Source of the DNA: JBGCEZ01 sp045106735
GTDB taxonomy: Bacteria; Planctomycetota; Phycisphaerae; Phycisphaerales; SM1A02
DNA length: 41,128 nucleotides
Assembly (NCBI GenBank): GCA_045106735.1
Contig: JBGCEZ010000011.1
Coordinates: 1-41,128 of the forward strand
Direction: 5' to 3'
Numbering within the stretch: position 1 is the stretch's first letter; each line of letters starts with the position of its first letter. Under the pieces are notes generated by a model. The model was not told where the DNA came from, made no database searches, and was given only the letters and a program-made list of their open reading frames with translations. Positions 24,811-33,216 of the stretch are shown here, piece after piece. Position numbers and translations under genes: made by a program.

Positions 24811-25552
24811 AGCCGGCGTAGAGCAAGGCGTGATCGCGTCCCGGGTTTTCGTCGAACGTGTTGGCGTTCGAGACGTGGTGCCACTTGAAGCCGACCACGG
24901 TTCGGGCGTTGTCGAAGATATCGAACGTCGCGCCAAAGCCTGCTTGCGGCGTGAAGTTGAAGCTCGAACCGTTCGTCGGCACGTCGTCGGTCGTGAACAG
25001 CACGCCCGCTCCGGCGTCAAAGAACAACGACCACGTGTCCTGGCGGTAGAAGTGCCACTCGAAGAGCAGGTTCAGGTTGACGCCTTCCGCGTCGCTGCCC
25101 CGCTGGTTCACGACGACCCCGTTGAGCTCAACGCGGATCGCGATGCCGTCCTCGATGAATTCCGAGAAGCCGATGCCGAACACCGTGGCTTGGTTGTCCG
25201 AGGTCTTGACGTCCCATCCCATGCCGGCCCGCAAATCGAATCGGGTGCTGCCGATGTCACCGAAGCGCGGCTCGACTCGCCGCGACACGATTGAATCGTC
25301 GACTTCGCCGGTCGGGAGCGCCATCTCCAGATCGCCGGCCGGCGCGTCGACCGCGGCATCCTGCCGCACCACGCGACCGAGACCATCGAACGTGGCGGCG
25401 GGAGCGGCGGGCACGAGCCGGAAGACCGGAGCCTCGGCCAGATGGGCCACCGACGCGTGCATCTCCGACTGCCCGTGGGCGGCGGCACTCAGCCCGCCCA
25501 GAACCAAGGCGGCGGTGAAGAGTCGGGTGACGAAGGTTCGGGGGGTGCGCAC
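24794..25552 (-). CDS. Lipid A 3-O-deacylase-like (PagL/acyloxyacyl hydrolase) outer-membrane protein
   Basis: The 252-residue product has a signal peptide (RTFVTRLFTAALVLGGLSAAAHG). From ~residue 100 it consists of barrel strands (FDLRAGMGWDVKT, VNLNLLFEWHFYRQDTWSLFFDAGAGVLFT). The C-terminal motif WHHVSNANTFDENPG...HALLYAGLSFPF matches the PagL active-site region, with the His-x-Ser-Asn and the Asn-Pro-Gly turn, and ends in the outer-membrane terminal Phe. PagL removes a 3-O-acyl chain from lipid A, so this supports an LPS-like outer membrane; activity here is inferred. Residues 25-95 form an N-terminal extension not usual for PagL. The GTG start has GGAG 7 nt upstream. Confidence 0.8.
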   Translation of the reverse strand: MRTPRTFVTRLFTAALVLGGLSAAAHGQSEMHASVAHLAEAPVFRLVPAAPAATFDGLGRVVRQDAAVDAPAGDLEMALPTGEVDDSIVSRRVEPRFGDIGSTRFDLRAGMGWDVKTSDNQATVFGIGFSEFIEDGIAIRVELNGVVVNQRGSDAEGVNLNLLFEWHFYRQDTWSLFFDAGAGVLFTTDDVPTNGSSFNFTPQAGFGATFDIFDNARTVVGFKWHHVSNANTFDENPGRDHALLYAGLSFPF

Positions 25553-25775
25553 GGGCGGACTCCGGGATCAAGACGGGAATCGAAACGGGGATCAAGTCGG
25601 AGGGGCGCGGGTCAGCGTCCCAAAGATCGAACGGGTTGCCGGGGGCGGGCGTTGGCCGCCGGCGTGCTCCATCGCCACGGATCGCGTGGGGCAGGCGAGG
25701 ACTGTAACACGGCCAGCCCAACGATTCGTGCCGCCTCCCCTCTCCGGCCGCTCGCTTCCGACGGGGCCGCTTCCG

Positions 25776-25781
25776 TACACT
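25776..25781 (+). promoter_or_regulatory. -10-like TACACT for a possibly leaderless transcript
   Basis: TACACT ends 8 nt before the ATG at 25790, which has no Shine-Dalgarno. Confidence 0.4.
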
Positions 25782-25789
25782 TCGCGACC

Positions 25790-26701
25790 ATGCAACCGCT
25801 CACCAGAACCCATCTGATCGTTGCCGCCGGCGTTGCCGCCCTCGACGAATCCCCTTCTGCCGTCGCTCTGGGGGGTGGCGCGGCCCGCGTCGCGCTCGCC
25901 GCGGTCCGTCGTGGCCACCGCGCGGCCATCGTGTCCCGCATTGGACAGGATGAGCGGGGCGACACCGTCCTTTCGGCCCTGGCCGAGGCGGGCGTCGAGA
26001 CCACGCACGTGCAACGGGACCCCGACCACGACACGCCGCGCGTCCTCCGTCGCCCCGATGGGACGCCAAACCCCGCGGCCGACGAACGCGAAACCGCGGC
26101 GGAGTGGCTGCAATGGGACCACGACCTGGAAGACGTCGCCCGGCGCGCTGATTCGGTGGTCTTTGGCTTGGCGTCGTGGCGCGGTGGCCAGAGTCGATCG
26201 GAAGAGCGCCGGCTTCTCGACGCGGCCGAAACCGCGATTCGGATCGCGGTGTTACCCGACCGTTCGGTCTCCGGTTGTGCCGACGCTCCGTTGGATCGCA
26301 CGCTCGCGATGTCCGCCCTCGATGCAGCCCAGCTTGTCGTGGCCGACCGTGCAGCGCTCCGACGACTCACCACCGTCGACGGTACGGACGAGACGTTCTT
26401 TCTCGCCGCGGTGACCGCCCTGAGCCGCGCCAGGGGCGTTGAAGCGTTCGTTGTGCCGCCCGAGCCCGGCCACGAACCCGTTGGACTGGTCATCGGTACA
26501 CGGGGCGATGCGGCGCGCTGGACCGTCACGGGGCGTCCAAGCGCGGGCGCCGGAGCCGGCGAGGGCGCGAATGCCACCCAGAGCGCGCTCGCAGCCGACG
26601 AACATGCCCGACTGGCGGTCGTCTGCGCGGTGCACGGAACGTTCGATCGAAGTCCCGACGGACTTGCGGACGCCATTGGGCGCGACCGCGTCCCGCAATG
26701 A
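25790..26701 (+). CDS. PfkB-fold (ribokinase-like) protein lacking the catalytic GAGD motif
   Basis: The 303-residue product shows the PfkB N-terminal signature: ALGGGAARVALAAVRRGHRAAIVSRIGQDERGDTVLSALAEAGVETTHV, the Gly-Gly sugar-binding loop and the G-x-D-x-x-G segment. The middle (ADSVVFGLASWRGGQSRSEERRLLDAAE, AAQLVVADRAALRRL) also follows the fold. The C-terminal catalytic motif DTxGAGDxF is absent; the region reads AADEHARLAVVCAVHGTFDRSPDG instead, and is the place where the catalytic Asp should be. It is therefore either an inactive regulator or binding protein or a divergent enzyme. No stop or frameshift is seen, so it is not a simple pseudogene. Confidence 0.78.
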   Translation: MQPLTRTHLIVAAGVAALDESPSAVALGGGAARVALAAVRRGHRAAIVSRIGQDERGDTVLSALAEAGVETTHVQRDPDHDTPRVLRRPDGTPNPAADERETAAEWLQWDHDLEDVARRADSVVFGLASWRGGQSRSEERRLLDAAETAIRIAVLPDRSVSGCADAPLDRTLAMSALDAAQLVVADRAALRRLTTVDGTDETFFLAAVTALSRARGVEAFVVPPEPGHEPVGLVIGTRGDAARWTVTGRPSAGAGAGEGANATQSALAADEHARLAVVCAVHGTFDRSPDGLADAIGRDRVPQ

Positions 26702-26863
26702 GCGTTCGCGCGCTTCAAACCACGCACTGTTCACGATTTGCTCGTCGGTGGACGCATCGCGCCGCGCGGCGCGCGGGCGTATCGGCGTTGTCGCGCACGC
26801 GGCGCGATGCGCTCCCGGTGCGGCGCGCACCGCGGAGCCGCGCGCAGACCGTGTTCGGCGCAT
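26702..26863. other. GC-rich intergenic region with long inverted repeat
   Basis: A perfect 13-bp inverted repeat, GCATCGCGCCGCG (26754-26766) and CGCGGCGCGATGC (26798-26810), encloses a 31-nt loop unusually rich in CG steps. It lies 52 nt after the PfkB-like stop and could end that transcript, although no T run follows. No gene is seen. Confidence 0.5.
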
Positions 26864-26908
26864 AAAAAAGGCCGCTGCCCGGACGCTCCGACGACTCCGG
26901 ACAACGGC
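26864..26908 (-). terminator. Rho-independent terminator of the candidate ncRNA
   Basis: Stem arms 26871-26882 and 26897-26908 pair over 12 bp (two G-U on the minus strand) with a 14-nt loop; six T follow on the minus strand. Confidence 0.75.
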
Positions 26909-27038
26909 ACTGCATGCGGTCGGCCAGACCGCACGATGAACTCGATTTCCCCCGCGAAGCACGGTATCCGGTGCCTCGGGACGCGGTCAACGGGAGCACC
27001 GACCGAACCGTGCTTTTTCCCTCCCGGCCCGCCGGGAG
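26864..27038 (-). ncRNA. Candidate structured non-coding RNA
   Basis: Read on the minus strand, four hairpins follow in 175 nt. First CTCCCGG/CCGGGAG (4-nt loop). Then AAGCACGGT/ACCGTGCTT, a 9-bp helix that encloses a second helix CGGTGC/GCACCG. Then TGCGGTC/GACCGCA. Last a 12-bp stem GCCGTTGTCCGG/CCGGGCAGCGGC with two G-U pairs, followed at once by CTTTTTT, a textbook terminator. An AT-rich patch at about 27040-27075 could hold its promoter. No minus-strand gene follows, so it is not an obvious riboswitch. It matches no RNA family I can name (not tRNA, SRP RNA, tmRNA or RNase P). A plus-strand RNA is also possible, because the second hairpin is followed by TTT there, but its first stem would contain two C-A mismatches, which favours the minus strand. 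Confidence 0.45.
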
Positions 27039-27055
27039 ATATCACAAATACAGCA

Positions 27056-27625
27056 ATGACAGATACTTCTGACTCCAAGCGAATTCACGTCGCCCTCGCC
27101 GCTCCGGTGCTCGACACCCTCGATGGCCCGCGAATCCTGGTCACTCGCCGTGGCCCGAACAGTTCCCTGCCGAACGCGTGGGAGTTGCCGGGCGGCGGCG
27201 TCGAGCCCGGAGAATCCCCGCGCTCGGCCGCCCTCCGCGAGCTGCGCGAGGAGACCGGCTTGATCGGCGGCCAGACCACCCTGCTCACCCAGACGCAGGT
27301 GCCCGTCCGATCGGGCGTGCTCCACCTCTCGACGTGGCTTGTTCGTATTTCGGTCGGTCCCAGCGGCTCGCCCCCCGCCGATCCGGCCTCCAAGCCGACG
27401 GTTCAGCTCGCCGGCCCGGTCGATTGGCGATGGCTGGACGTGGACACGTTCGACGCCTGGCCGTTCCCCGCGACCAACCGGCCCGTGACCACCGCGGTCG
27501 TCGCCGCCCTCCGCTCGGACCATCGATCGCGACGCTTGCTCGAACCGACTGGCGAGCCGACGGGCGAGCCGAGCGGCGGTCCGAGCGGCGGTCCGACTGA
27601 GCGGCCGACCGAGGGTCCGGACTGA
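27056..27625 (+). CDS. Nudix hydrolase
   Basis: The 189-residue product contains a complete Nudix box, GGGVEPGESPRSAALRELREETGLIGG (~45-70), the Mg-binding helix-loop-helix that hydrolyses nucleoside diphosphates linked to another moiety. The N-terminus (HVALAAPVLDTLDGPRILVTRRGPNS) and DWRWLDVDTFDAWPFPATNRPV are consistent with MutT-like NTP pyrophosphohydrolases; the exact substrate is not predictable. The last ~25 residues are a repeat tail (EPTGEPTGEPSGGPSGGPTERP) probably unrelated to catalysis. The ATG at 27056 lies in a short AT-rich patch; GGGAG is ~18 nt upstream, too far for a standard ribosome site. Confidence 0.88.
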   Translation: MTDTSDSKRIHVALAAPVLDTLDGPRILVTRRGPNSSLPNAWELPGGGVEPGESPRSAALRELREETGLIGGQTTLLTQTQVPVRSGVLHLSTWLVRISVGPSGSPPADPASKPTVQLAGPVDWRWLDVDTFDAWPFPATNRPVTTAVVAALRSDHRSRRLLEPTGEPTGEPSGGPSGGPTERPTEGPD

Positions 27626-27694
27626 GGGTCCGACTGAGCGGCCGCCCCGCTCAGGCCCATTGACGGGGTCCGATAGCCCGCTCGACGGATGGTG
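27626..27694. other. Intergenic region after the Nudix gene
   Basis: An 8-bp stem CTGAGCGG/CCGCTCAG (27634-27641 and 27647-27654) may end the Nudix transcript; it lacks a T run. The rest of the gap up to 27932 is the ahcY promoter and leader, listed separately. Confidence 0.4.
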
Positions 27695-27723
27695 TTGACC
27701 CGGCTCAGTGGCCCCCCTAGACT
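27695..27723 (+). promoter_or_regulatory. Sigma-70-type promoter of ahcY
   Basis: TTGACC (27695-27700) and TAGACT (27718-27723) are separated by exactly 17 nt, close to TTGACA-17-TATAAT. Transcription would start near 27730, about 200 nt before the start codon. Confidence 0.65.
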
Positions 27724-27739
27724 TCCCCCCGTTCATTCT

Positions 27740-27753
27740 TTCATCCGGATGAA
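27740..27753 (+). promoter_or_regulatory. 14-bp palindrome, candidate operator of ahcY
   Basis: TTCATCCGGATGAA is a perfect 14-bp palindrome beginning 16 nt after the -10 box, so near +10. It is preceded by another half-site-like TTCATTC (27732-27738). CCGTTCAT and ATGAACGG around it can also form an 8-bp hairpin in RNA that competes with the palindrome's own hairpin. Confidence 0.55.
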
Positions 27754-27932
27754 CGGATAAGAAGGCGTCGAGCCGATCTCCTGATCTGCTGATCCCGCTT
27801 TCCGTCGACCGATCCACGGTCCGGCCGCCCGCCTCAACCGCGAGCCGCCCGCGACCGTTTTCATTGCCCCGCTCCGAACCCGCCGCATTGCCGGAGAGGG
27901 GCGGACGCACCCCCTGCAAGGAGTTGCCTGAC

Positions 27933-29429
<1,497 letters not shown>

Positions 29430-29488
29430 TCCCGTCGCGGCCACCGATCCGGTGGACCCGCCCGACGCATGACGATGCATGCATGACG

Positions 29489-29524
29489 CAGGCCGCTCCG
29501 GTTGATTCCGGGGCGGCCTGTTTC
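29489..29524 (+). terminator. Terminator of ahcY
   Basis: CAGGCCGCTCCGG (29489-29501) pairs with CCGGGGCGGCCTG (29508-29520) over 13 bp with one T-G wobble, followed by TTTCGTT. Confidence 0.85.
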
Positions 29525-29735
29525 GTTGGGGAGGCAGAACGCTCTGGTCCGGGCGACTTCAGCCCACACTCGTTCTGGTCGATCTTCCGATGGACGCCGC
29601 GGCGGTGCAGCGCACGCCATGCGCGGTCGTCGCCCGGTGACGGAGGATGCCCACCGTCACCCGATCAACGCCCCGCCGGACCGCCGGAATCCGGCCCCCC
29701 CGCGGAACGCCGACTCCGGATCAGGACGCCCCGCC
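29525..29735. other. Intergenic region before the cheV-like gene
   Basis: Together with the terminator this makes a 306-bp gap between ahcY and the CheV-like gene. It should carry the latter's promoter. I see no ORF with coding character and no clear promoter. Confidence 0.35.
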
Positions 29736-30731
29736 ATGAGCACGCCGAACAATGCCCCGTCGATCCTCCTCGAAGCCGGCACCAACGAGGTCGAGATCCT
29801 GGTGTTCCTGTTGGACGGGCGCCGGTTCGGCGTCAACGTGGCCAAGGTTCGCGAGGTGATTCGGCCGCTGCCGATCATCGATGTGCCGCACAAGCATCCG
29901 TCGGTGCTCGGACTGTTTGAGATTCGCGAGCACGTCTTGACGTTGATCGATCTCGGCATTCACCTGGGTGTGCGCGACGCCCCGTTGGCGCCGGTCGATG
30001 GTGTGGCCGACGGACGAAGCATCATTGTCACGGAGTTCAACGGGCTCCGGCTCGGGTTCATGATCGACGGCATGGATCGCATCCACCGCGTTGGGTGGAA
30101 TGAGATTCGCCCGGTCCCCCAGACGCCCGGCACCGGGGCGGAGACGGATTCATTGGCCAACGGCGTCTTGGCGATGGACGAAGGACTGGTCCTGCTGCTG
30201 GACTTCGAGTCCGTGGCTGCGACGGTGCTCGACAACGGCGAAATGAAGACGGGCGACGTCACGAACGAAATCGGCATCGACCGCCAAGCATTGACCGTGG
30301 TCTTGGCCGAGGACTCGGCCGTGATCCGCAACCAAATGAAACGCACGCTCGAGGCCGCCGGCTACGGCCGCGTGGAGGCCTGTTCCGATGGCGCCAAGGC
30401 GTGGACGGCGCTCAACCGGCTGGGATCCGCCGTCGACATCCTGGTGAGCGACATCGAGATGCCGGCCCTCGACGGGCACGCCCTCACCCGCCGCCTGCGC
30501 GAGGACGGCCGATTCGAGTCGACCCCAGTCGTGCTCTTCAGTTCGCTCATCAACGAAGAGAACGCCCGCAAGGGACGATCGGTCGGCGCGACGCTGCAAA
30601 TCGCCAAGCCGGAACTGACCGAGCTGGTGCGGATCGTCGACCACTTGACGTCGGGCACGCCGTACGCCCCGCCGGCGGACATCCTGGTGCACATGGAACA
30701 CGACGACCCGGGCCGCCGCGCGGCGGCCTGA
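29736..30731 (+). CDS. cheV: CheV-type chemotaxis coupling protein (CheW domain + receiver)
   Basis: The 331-residue product has a CheW domain at ~15-165 (NEVEILVFLLDGRRFGVNVAKVREVIRPLPI, SVLGLFEIREHVLTLIDLGIHLG, IIVTEFNGLRLGFMIDGMDRIHRV) and a receiver at ~190-315 (TVVLAEDSAVIRNQMKRTLEAAGY, phosphoacceptor Asp in ILVSDIEMPALDG, FSSLINEE, Lys in IAKPEL). This order is that of CheV, which links chemoreceptors to the CheA kinase and adapts signalling through phosphorylation. AGGA lies 9 nt before the ATG. No other chemotaxis genes are in the window, so its partners must be elsewhere. Confidence 0.92.
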   Translation: MSTPNNAPSILLEAGTNEVEILVFLLDGRRFGVNVAKVREVIRPLPIIDVPHKHPSVLGLFEIREHVLTLIDLGIHLGVRDAPLAPVDGVADGRSIIVTEFNGLRLGFMIDGMDRIHRVGWNEIRPVPQTPGTGAETDSLANGVLAMDEGLVLLLDFESVAATVLDNGEMKTGDVTNEIGIDRQALTVVLAEDSAVIRNQMKRTLEAAGYGRVEACSDGAKAWTALNRLGSAVDILVSDIEMPALDGHALTRRLREDGRFESTPVVLFSSLINEENARKGRSVGATLQIAKPELTELVRIVDHLTSGTPYAPPADILVHMEHDDPGRRAAA

Positions 30732-30758
30732 GGGGCGAGCGATGGCGCGACGCGCCGA

Positions 30759-30995
30759 TCAGCGGAGGCGAATCCTCGGCTGAATGCGCGGGCGAACGGG
30801 CGTTGGTGCGGGCATGGACGTGGAAGCGGGCATCGGCATCGGCGGGCGAATCGGGGCCCCGACGGCGGAGGTCGGACGCGTCGACTCGGGGCCGCCCGCG
30901 GCCGGTTCGATCATCGGCGCGCGACCAGCGCCCGGCGGCCGGACGCCCCCCCTGGCCTGGGCGGACTGATCCGGGCAGTGCGGCTCAGCATTCAT
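30759..30995 (-). CDS. Small proline-rich protein
   Basis: A 78-codon frame with an excellent ribosome site (GGAGG, 8-nt spacer) encodes a Pro/Arg/Met-rich protein (APIRPPMPMPASTSMPAPTPVRPRIQPRIRLR) with no domain I recognise. It lies 51 nt after the stop of the RdgC-like gene on the same strand, so it is probably in that operon. The basic, proline-rich tail could bind nucleic acid or partner proteins; that is a guess. Confidence 0.55.
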   Translation of the reverse strand: MNAEPHCPDQSAQARGGVRPPGAGRAPMIEPAAGGPESTRPTSAVGAPIRPPMPMPASTSMPAPTPVRPRIQPRIRLR

Positions 30996-31046
30996 CGGGC
31001 GGACCTCCGGTCGGCAGCGATTCGTCGGACGACGGCGACGCGGGAC

Positions 31047-32447
31047 TCAGGCCACGCCGGCCATGGTCTCGGTTTCGGTTTCGGTTTCGGACTCGTTGCC
31101 GGTCTCGCTCGCGGCGTCTGCGTCCACCGAGGGCGCCGCGTCGGCTGCGCCGGTGGGACTCGAACTGGAATCCGCCGAGGCGGGCGGCACGGCCGGAGCC
31201 GGGGGCCGCACGCCGCCCTCCGCCCCGCGAACGGCCGGAGCCGCGGAAGCACGGCCGGTCTTCATCCACGCAGCCATGGCCGAGCGAATGCTGGCCCAGG
31301 TGCCCGTCGACCGTTCGTCGACAAACGCGGCGTAGAGCGTCATCAGGGCTTCGTCGATGGCTTCCAGCGACGTCAGCCGGTGCTCCATGGCCTCGGCGTC
31401 GTCGGCCGGCGGCTCTTCGGGCTTGGGCAAGGCCAGTCCGGCGACCACGAAACGGTCGCCCTGCAGCGTGAGGGTGGCGAACTCGTCGCCGGAGGCGATG
31501 AGCAGGCCGACCTTGCGGGGCCACTTGCCCGTGCGCAGGGCATCGGCGGCTTCCGGAAGCCGGTGGGGCGCGTGGCCACGCAGCCCGATCTTGCCGGTGG
31601 CGTCCCAGGCGCACTGCATGTCGAGCGAGCGATCGATGGCCAGCTCGTAGCGACTTCGCGGGACCTCAATGGCTCCCTCGCCAGCGACGATGCGCCACCA
31701 GAGCCAGCTGATGAACTCGTTGCCGAGGAAGTCCTGCGGTTCGCCCGGGCCCATCGTCCAGGAAACCAGGGGGACGGCTCCATCGCGCCCGGGCTCAATT
31801 TCCGCCGCCGGCGGGGCCGGGGTGAAGGGCGAGGGCCGAAGATCCTCGTAGTCGCGGCTGCGGCCGGCGAGCTCGAGCCGCTCGCGGGCCATCGACCCGG
31901 CGCCGAGCGGTTCGAGCGTCGCCCCGAGGGTGTCGCGGAACAGCTCGCGGAGCTGCTTCACCGCGGCATCCGACATGGCCGCCGCAAAGACCTCGCGGGT
32001 GTTGACCCGCCAGAGGACTTCAATGTGCTTGGAGTTGCGGTGCTTGCCGTCCATGAGCTCGCGCCGGCACCGATCCTCGGCCTCTTCGCGGGCCTCTCGC
32101 CGGGCCCCGCGGCCGAGACTGCGGACATCGCCATCCGCAAGCTCGGCGGCACGGGTCTTCTCGGCCAGCGCCCGGTAGGCCTTGCGGACGTCGGCCGGCA
32201 CGCGATGCGTGTCGATTCGCAGCCCAAAGACCAGGGTCTCGCCGAAGACGATCCGGGACGCGTTGAAGTCCACGTCCAGGACGTGGGTGCCCGCGGTCCA
32301 TCCCGCGCGGATCTCAGGCGGATCGCCAGGCGGCATCGGGCCCATTTGACCGGAGGCGAGCTGCTCGACGAGCTCGCGCTCAACGGCCTCTGGGCCACCG
32401 TGAACGCGGAAGCGGGCATACGAAACGGAGCCAGAGCGAAATCCCAT
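31047..32447 (-). CDS. RdgC-like recombination-associated protein
   Basis: The 466-residue product resembles the RdgC-related family found outside Gammaproteobacteria. It starts MGFRSGSVSYARFRVHG and shows GTHVLDVDFNASRIVFGETLVFGLRIDTHRVPADVRKAYRALAE, a conserved basic helix block, FLGNEFISWLWW (the FLGxEFLxWLW signature) and the C-terminal LPEAADALRTGKWPRKVGLLIASGDEFATLTL. RdgC is a ring-shaped DNA-binding protein that limits RecA filament formation. Here an extra ~60-residue tail is acidic and ends SETETETETMAGVA. The ATG at 32447 matches the family start and is preceded at 7 nt by TAGCGT with no Shine-Dalgarno. Confidence 0.75.
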   Translation of the reverse strand: MGFRSGSVSYARFRVHGGPEAVERELVEQLASGQMGPMPPGDPPEIRAGWTAGTHVLDVDFNASRIVFGETLVFGLRIDTHRVPADVRKAYRALAEKTRAAELADGDVRSLGRGARREAREEAEDRCRRELMDGKHRNSKHIEVLWRVNTREVFAAAMSDAAVKQLRELFRDTLGATLEPLGAGSMARERLELAGRSRDYEDLRPSPFTPAPPAAEIEPGRDGAVPLVSWTMGPGEPQDFLGNEFISWLWWRIVAGEGAIEVPRSRYELAIDRSLDMQCAWDATGKIGLRGHAPHRLPEAADALRTGKWPRKVGLLIASGDEFATLTLQGDRFVVAGLALPKPEEPPADDAEAMEHRLTSLEAIDEALMTLYAAFVDERSTGTWASIRSAMAAWMKTGRASAAPAVRGAEGGVRPPAPAVPPASADSSSSPTGAADAAPSVDADAASETGNESETETETETMAGVA

Positions 32448-32454
32448 GCTGGGG

Positions 32455-32460
32455 ACGCTA
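32455..32460 (-). promoter_or_regulatory. -10-like TAGCGT for a possibly leaderless transcript
   Basis: TAGCGT ends 7 nt before the RdgC-like start codon on the minus strand and overlaps by 2 bp the plus-strand box TACCGT (32459-32464). Confidence 0.4.
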
Positions 32461-32464
32461 CCGT
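32459..32464 (+). promoter_or_regulatory. -10-like TACCGT for the divergent gene
   Basis: TACCGT ends 6 nt before the GTG at 32471. The two divergent start codons are only 23 bp apart. Confidence 0.35.
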
Positions 32465-32470
32465 TCGGGC

Positions 32471-33154
32471 GTGGCCAAACCGTCGCCGTCGGGCGGCGCG
32501 GCAGCTTGTCCACAGCCGACCCGCCACGTGGCGACGCAGAGGATCAGACCAAGCGTGAAGAACAAGTTGAGCATGGTCTGTCAGGATCTCGGACTTGTCC
32601 CGATCAAACGGCCCGCCGCGGACGTCATCCCGCCCGGCACGCAGTTGATCCCCGAGTTCCATACCGACGGGGAGATCCGCGCGGTCGCCCGCGGCGAGAT
32701 CGGTGGCCGGGCGATCATCGCGATCCACCACCGATGGTCGATCAACGTGGTCTACGGCAGCTTCTGGATCGACCGGACGATCGTCACGTCCCCCGCCCCG
32801 CCGTGGCCAATGCTCCGCATGACGCCGATCAAGCGCTTGGCCAGCATGCGCACGCCGCCGATGGGCGTGCGGCCGCGCCGCGGGGGCGAGGCCGACGTCG
32901 GACTGGACCACGATGGATTTCGTCGCGCGTACCGGGTCCGGACCGATTCGCCCGACTTTGCCGTCGCCATGCTCGACCTGGAGGCCCAGGAGTTCCTGGC
33001 CGAACACCCCGGCGACAAGTGGTACGTGATGCCCGGGGCGATCAGCATCGTCCAGGACGGCAAGATGAACGAGAAGCGGCTCCGGCGTGGGGTGGAGCGC
33101 ATGGCCGGCCTGCTGCCGCTCTTGCCGCCGGAACTCGAAGAGTGGATCGATTGA
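32471..33154 (+). CDS. Protein of unknown function (divergent from the RdgC-like gene)
   Basis: The 227-residue product has no signal or membrane helix. Its core reads GTQLIPEFHTDGEIRAVARGEIGGRAIIAIHHRWSINVVYGSFWIDRTIVTSPA and, after a basic stretch, FRRAYRVRTDSPDFAVAMLDLEAQEFLAEHPGDKWYVMPGAISIVQDGKMNEKRLRRGVERMAGLLP. The second part is like a domain that follows a membrane or DUF3137-type module, but the similarity is weak and I do not assign a family. The GTG at 32471 is favoured by the TACCGT box 6 nt upstream; the first 28 codons have poor codon bias, so a GTG at 32555 is a serious alternative. There is no good Shine-Dalgarno for either. Confidence 0.6.
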   Translation: MAKPSPSGGAAACPQPTRHVATQRIRPSVKNKLSMVCQDLGLVPIKRPAADVIPPGTQLIPEFHTDGEIRAVARGEIGGRAIIAIHHRWSINVVYGSFWIDRTIVTSPAPPWPMLRMTPIKRLASMRTPPMGVRPRRGGEADVGLDHDGFRRAYRVRTDSPDFAVAMLDLEAQEFLAEHPGDKWYVMPGAISIVQDGKMNEKRLRRGVERMAGLLPLLPPELEEWID

Positions 33155-33216
33155 ACGCGGCTGGCCGGGCACACCGCGATCGCTGAGGACGCGTCGCACC
33201 CCACCGCACTCCGCGT

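Noticed and set aside
25790..26701. PfkB-like gene as a pseudogene
   Set aside because: The frame is intact with normal codon use; only the catalytic motif is missing.
26864..27038. SRP (4.5S) RNA or 6S RNA
   Set aside because: The conserved SRP GGAAGCAGCC-type loop is missing, and the hairpins lie in series rather than forming the single long rod of 6S RNA.
27626..27932. SAH or SAM riboswitch upstream of ahcY
   Set aside because: I found no match by eye to the conserved cores of these riboswitches; the visible elements are a promoter and a DNA palindrome.
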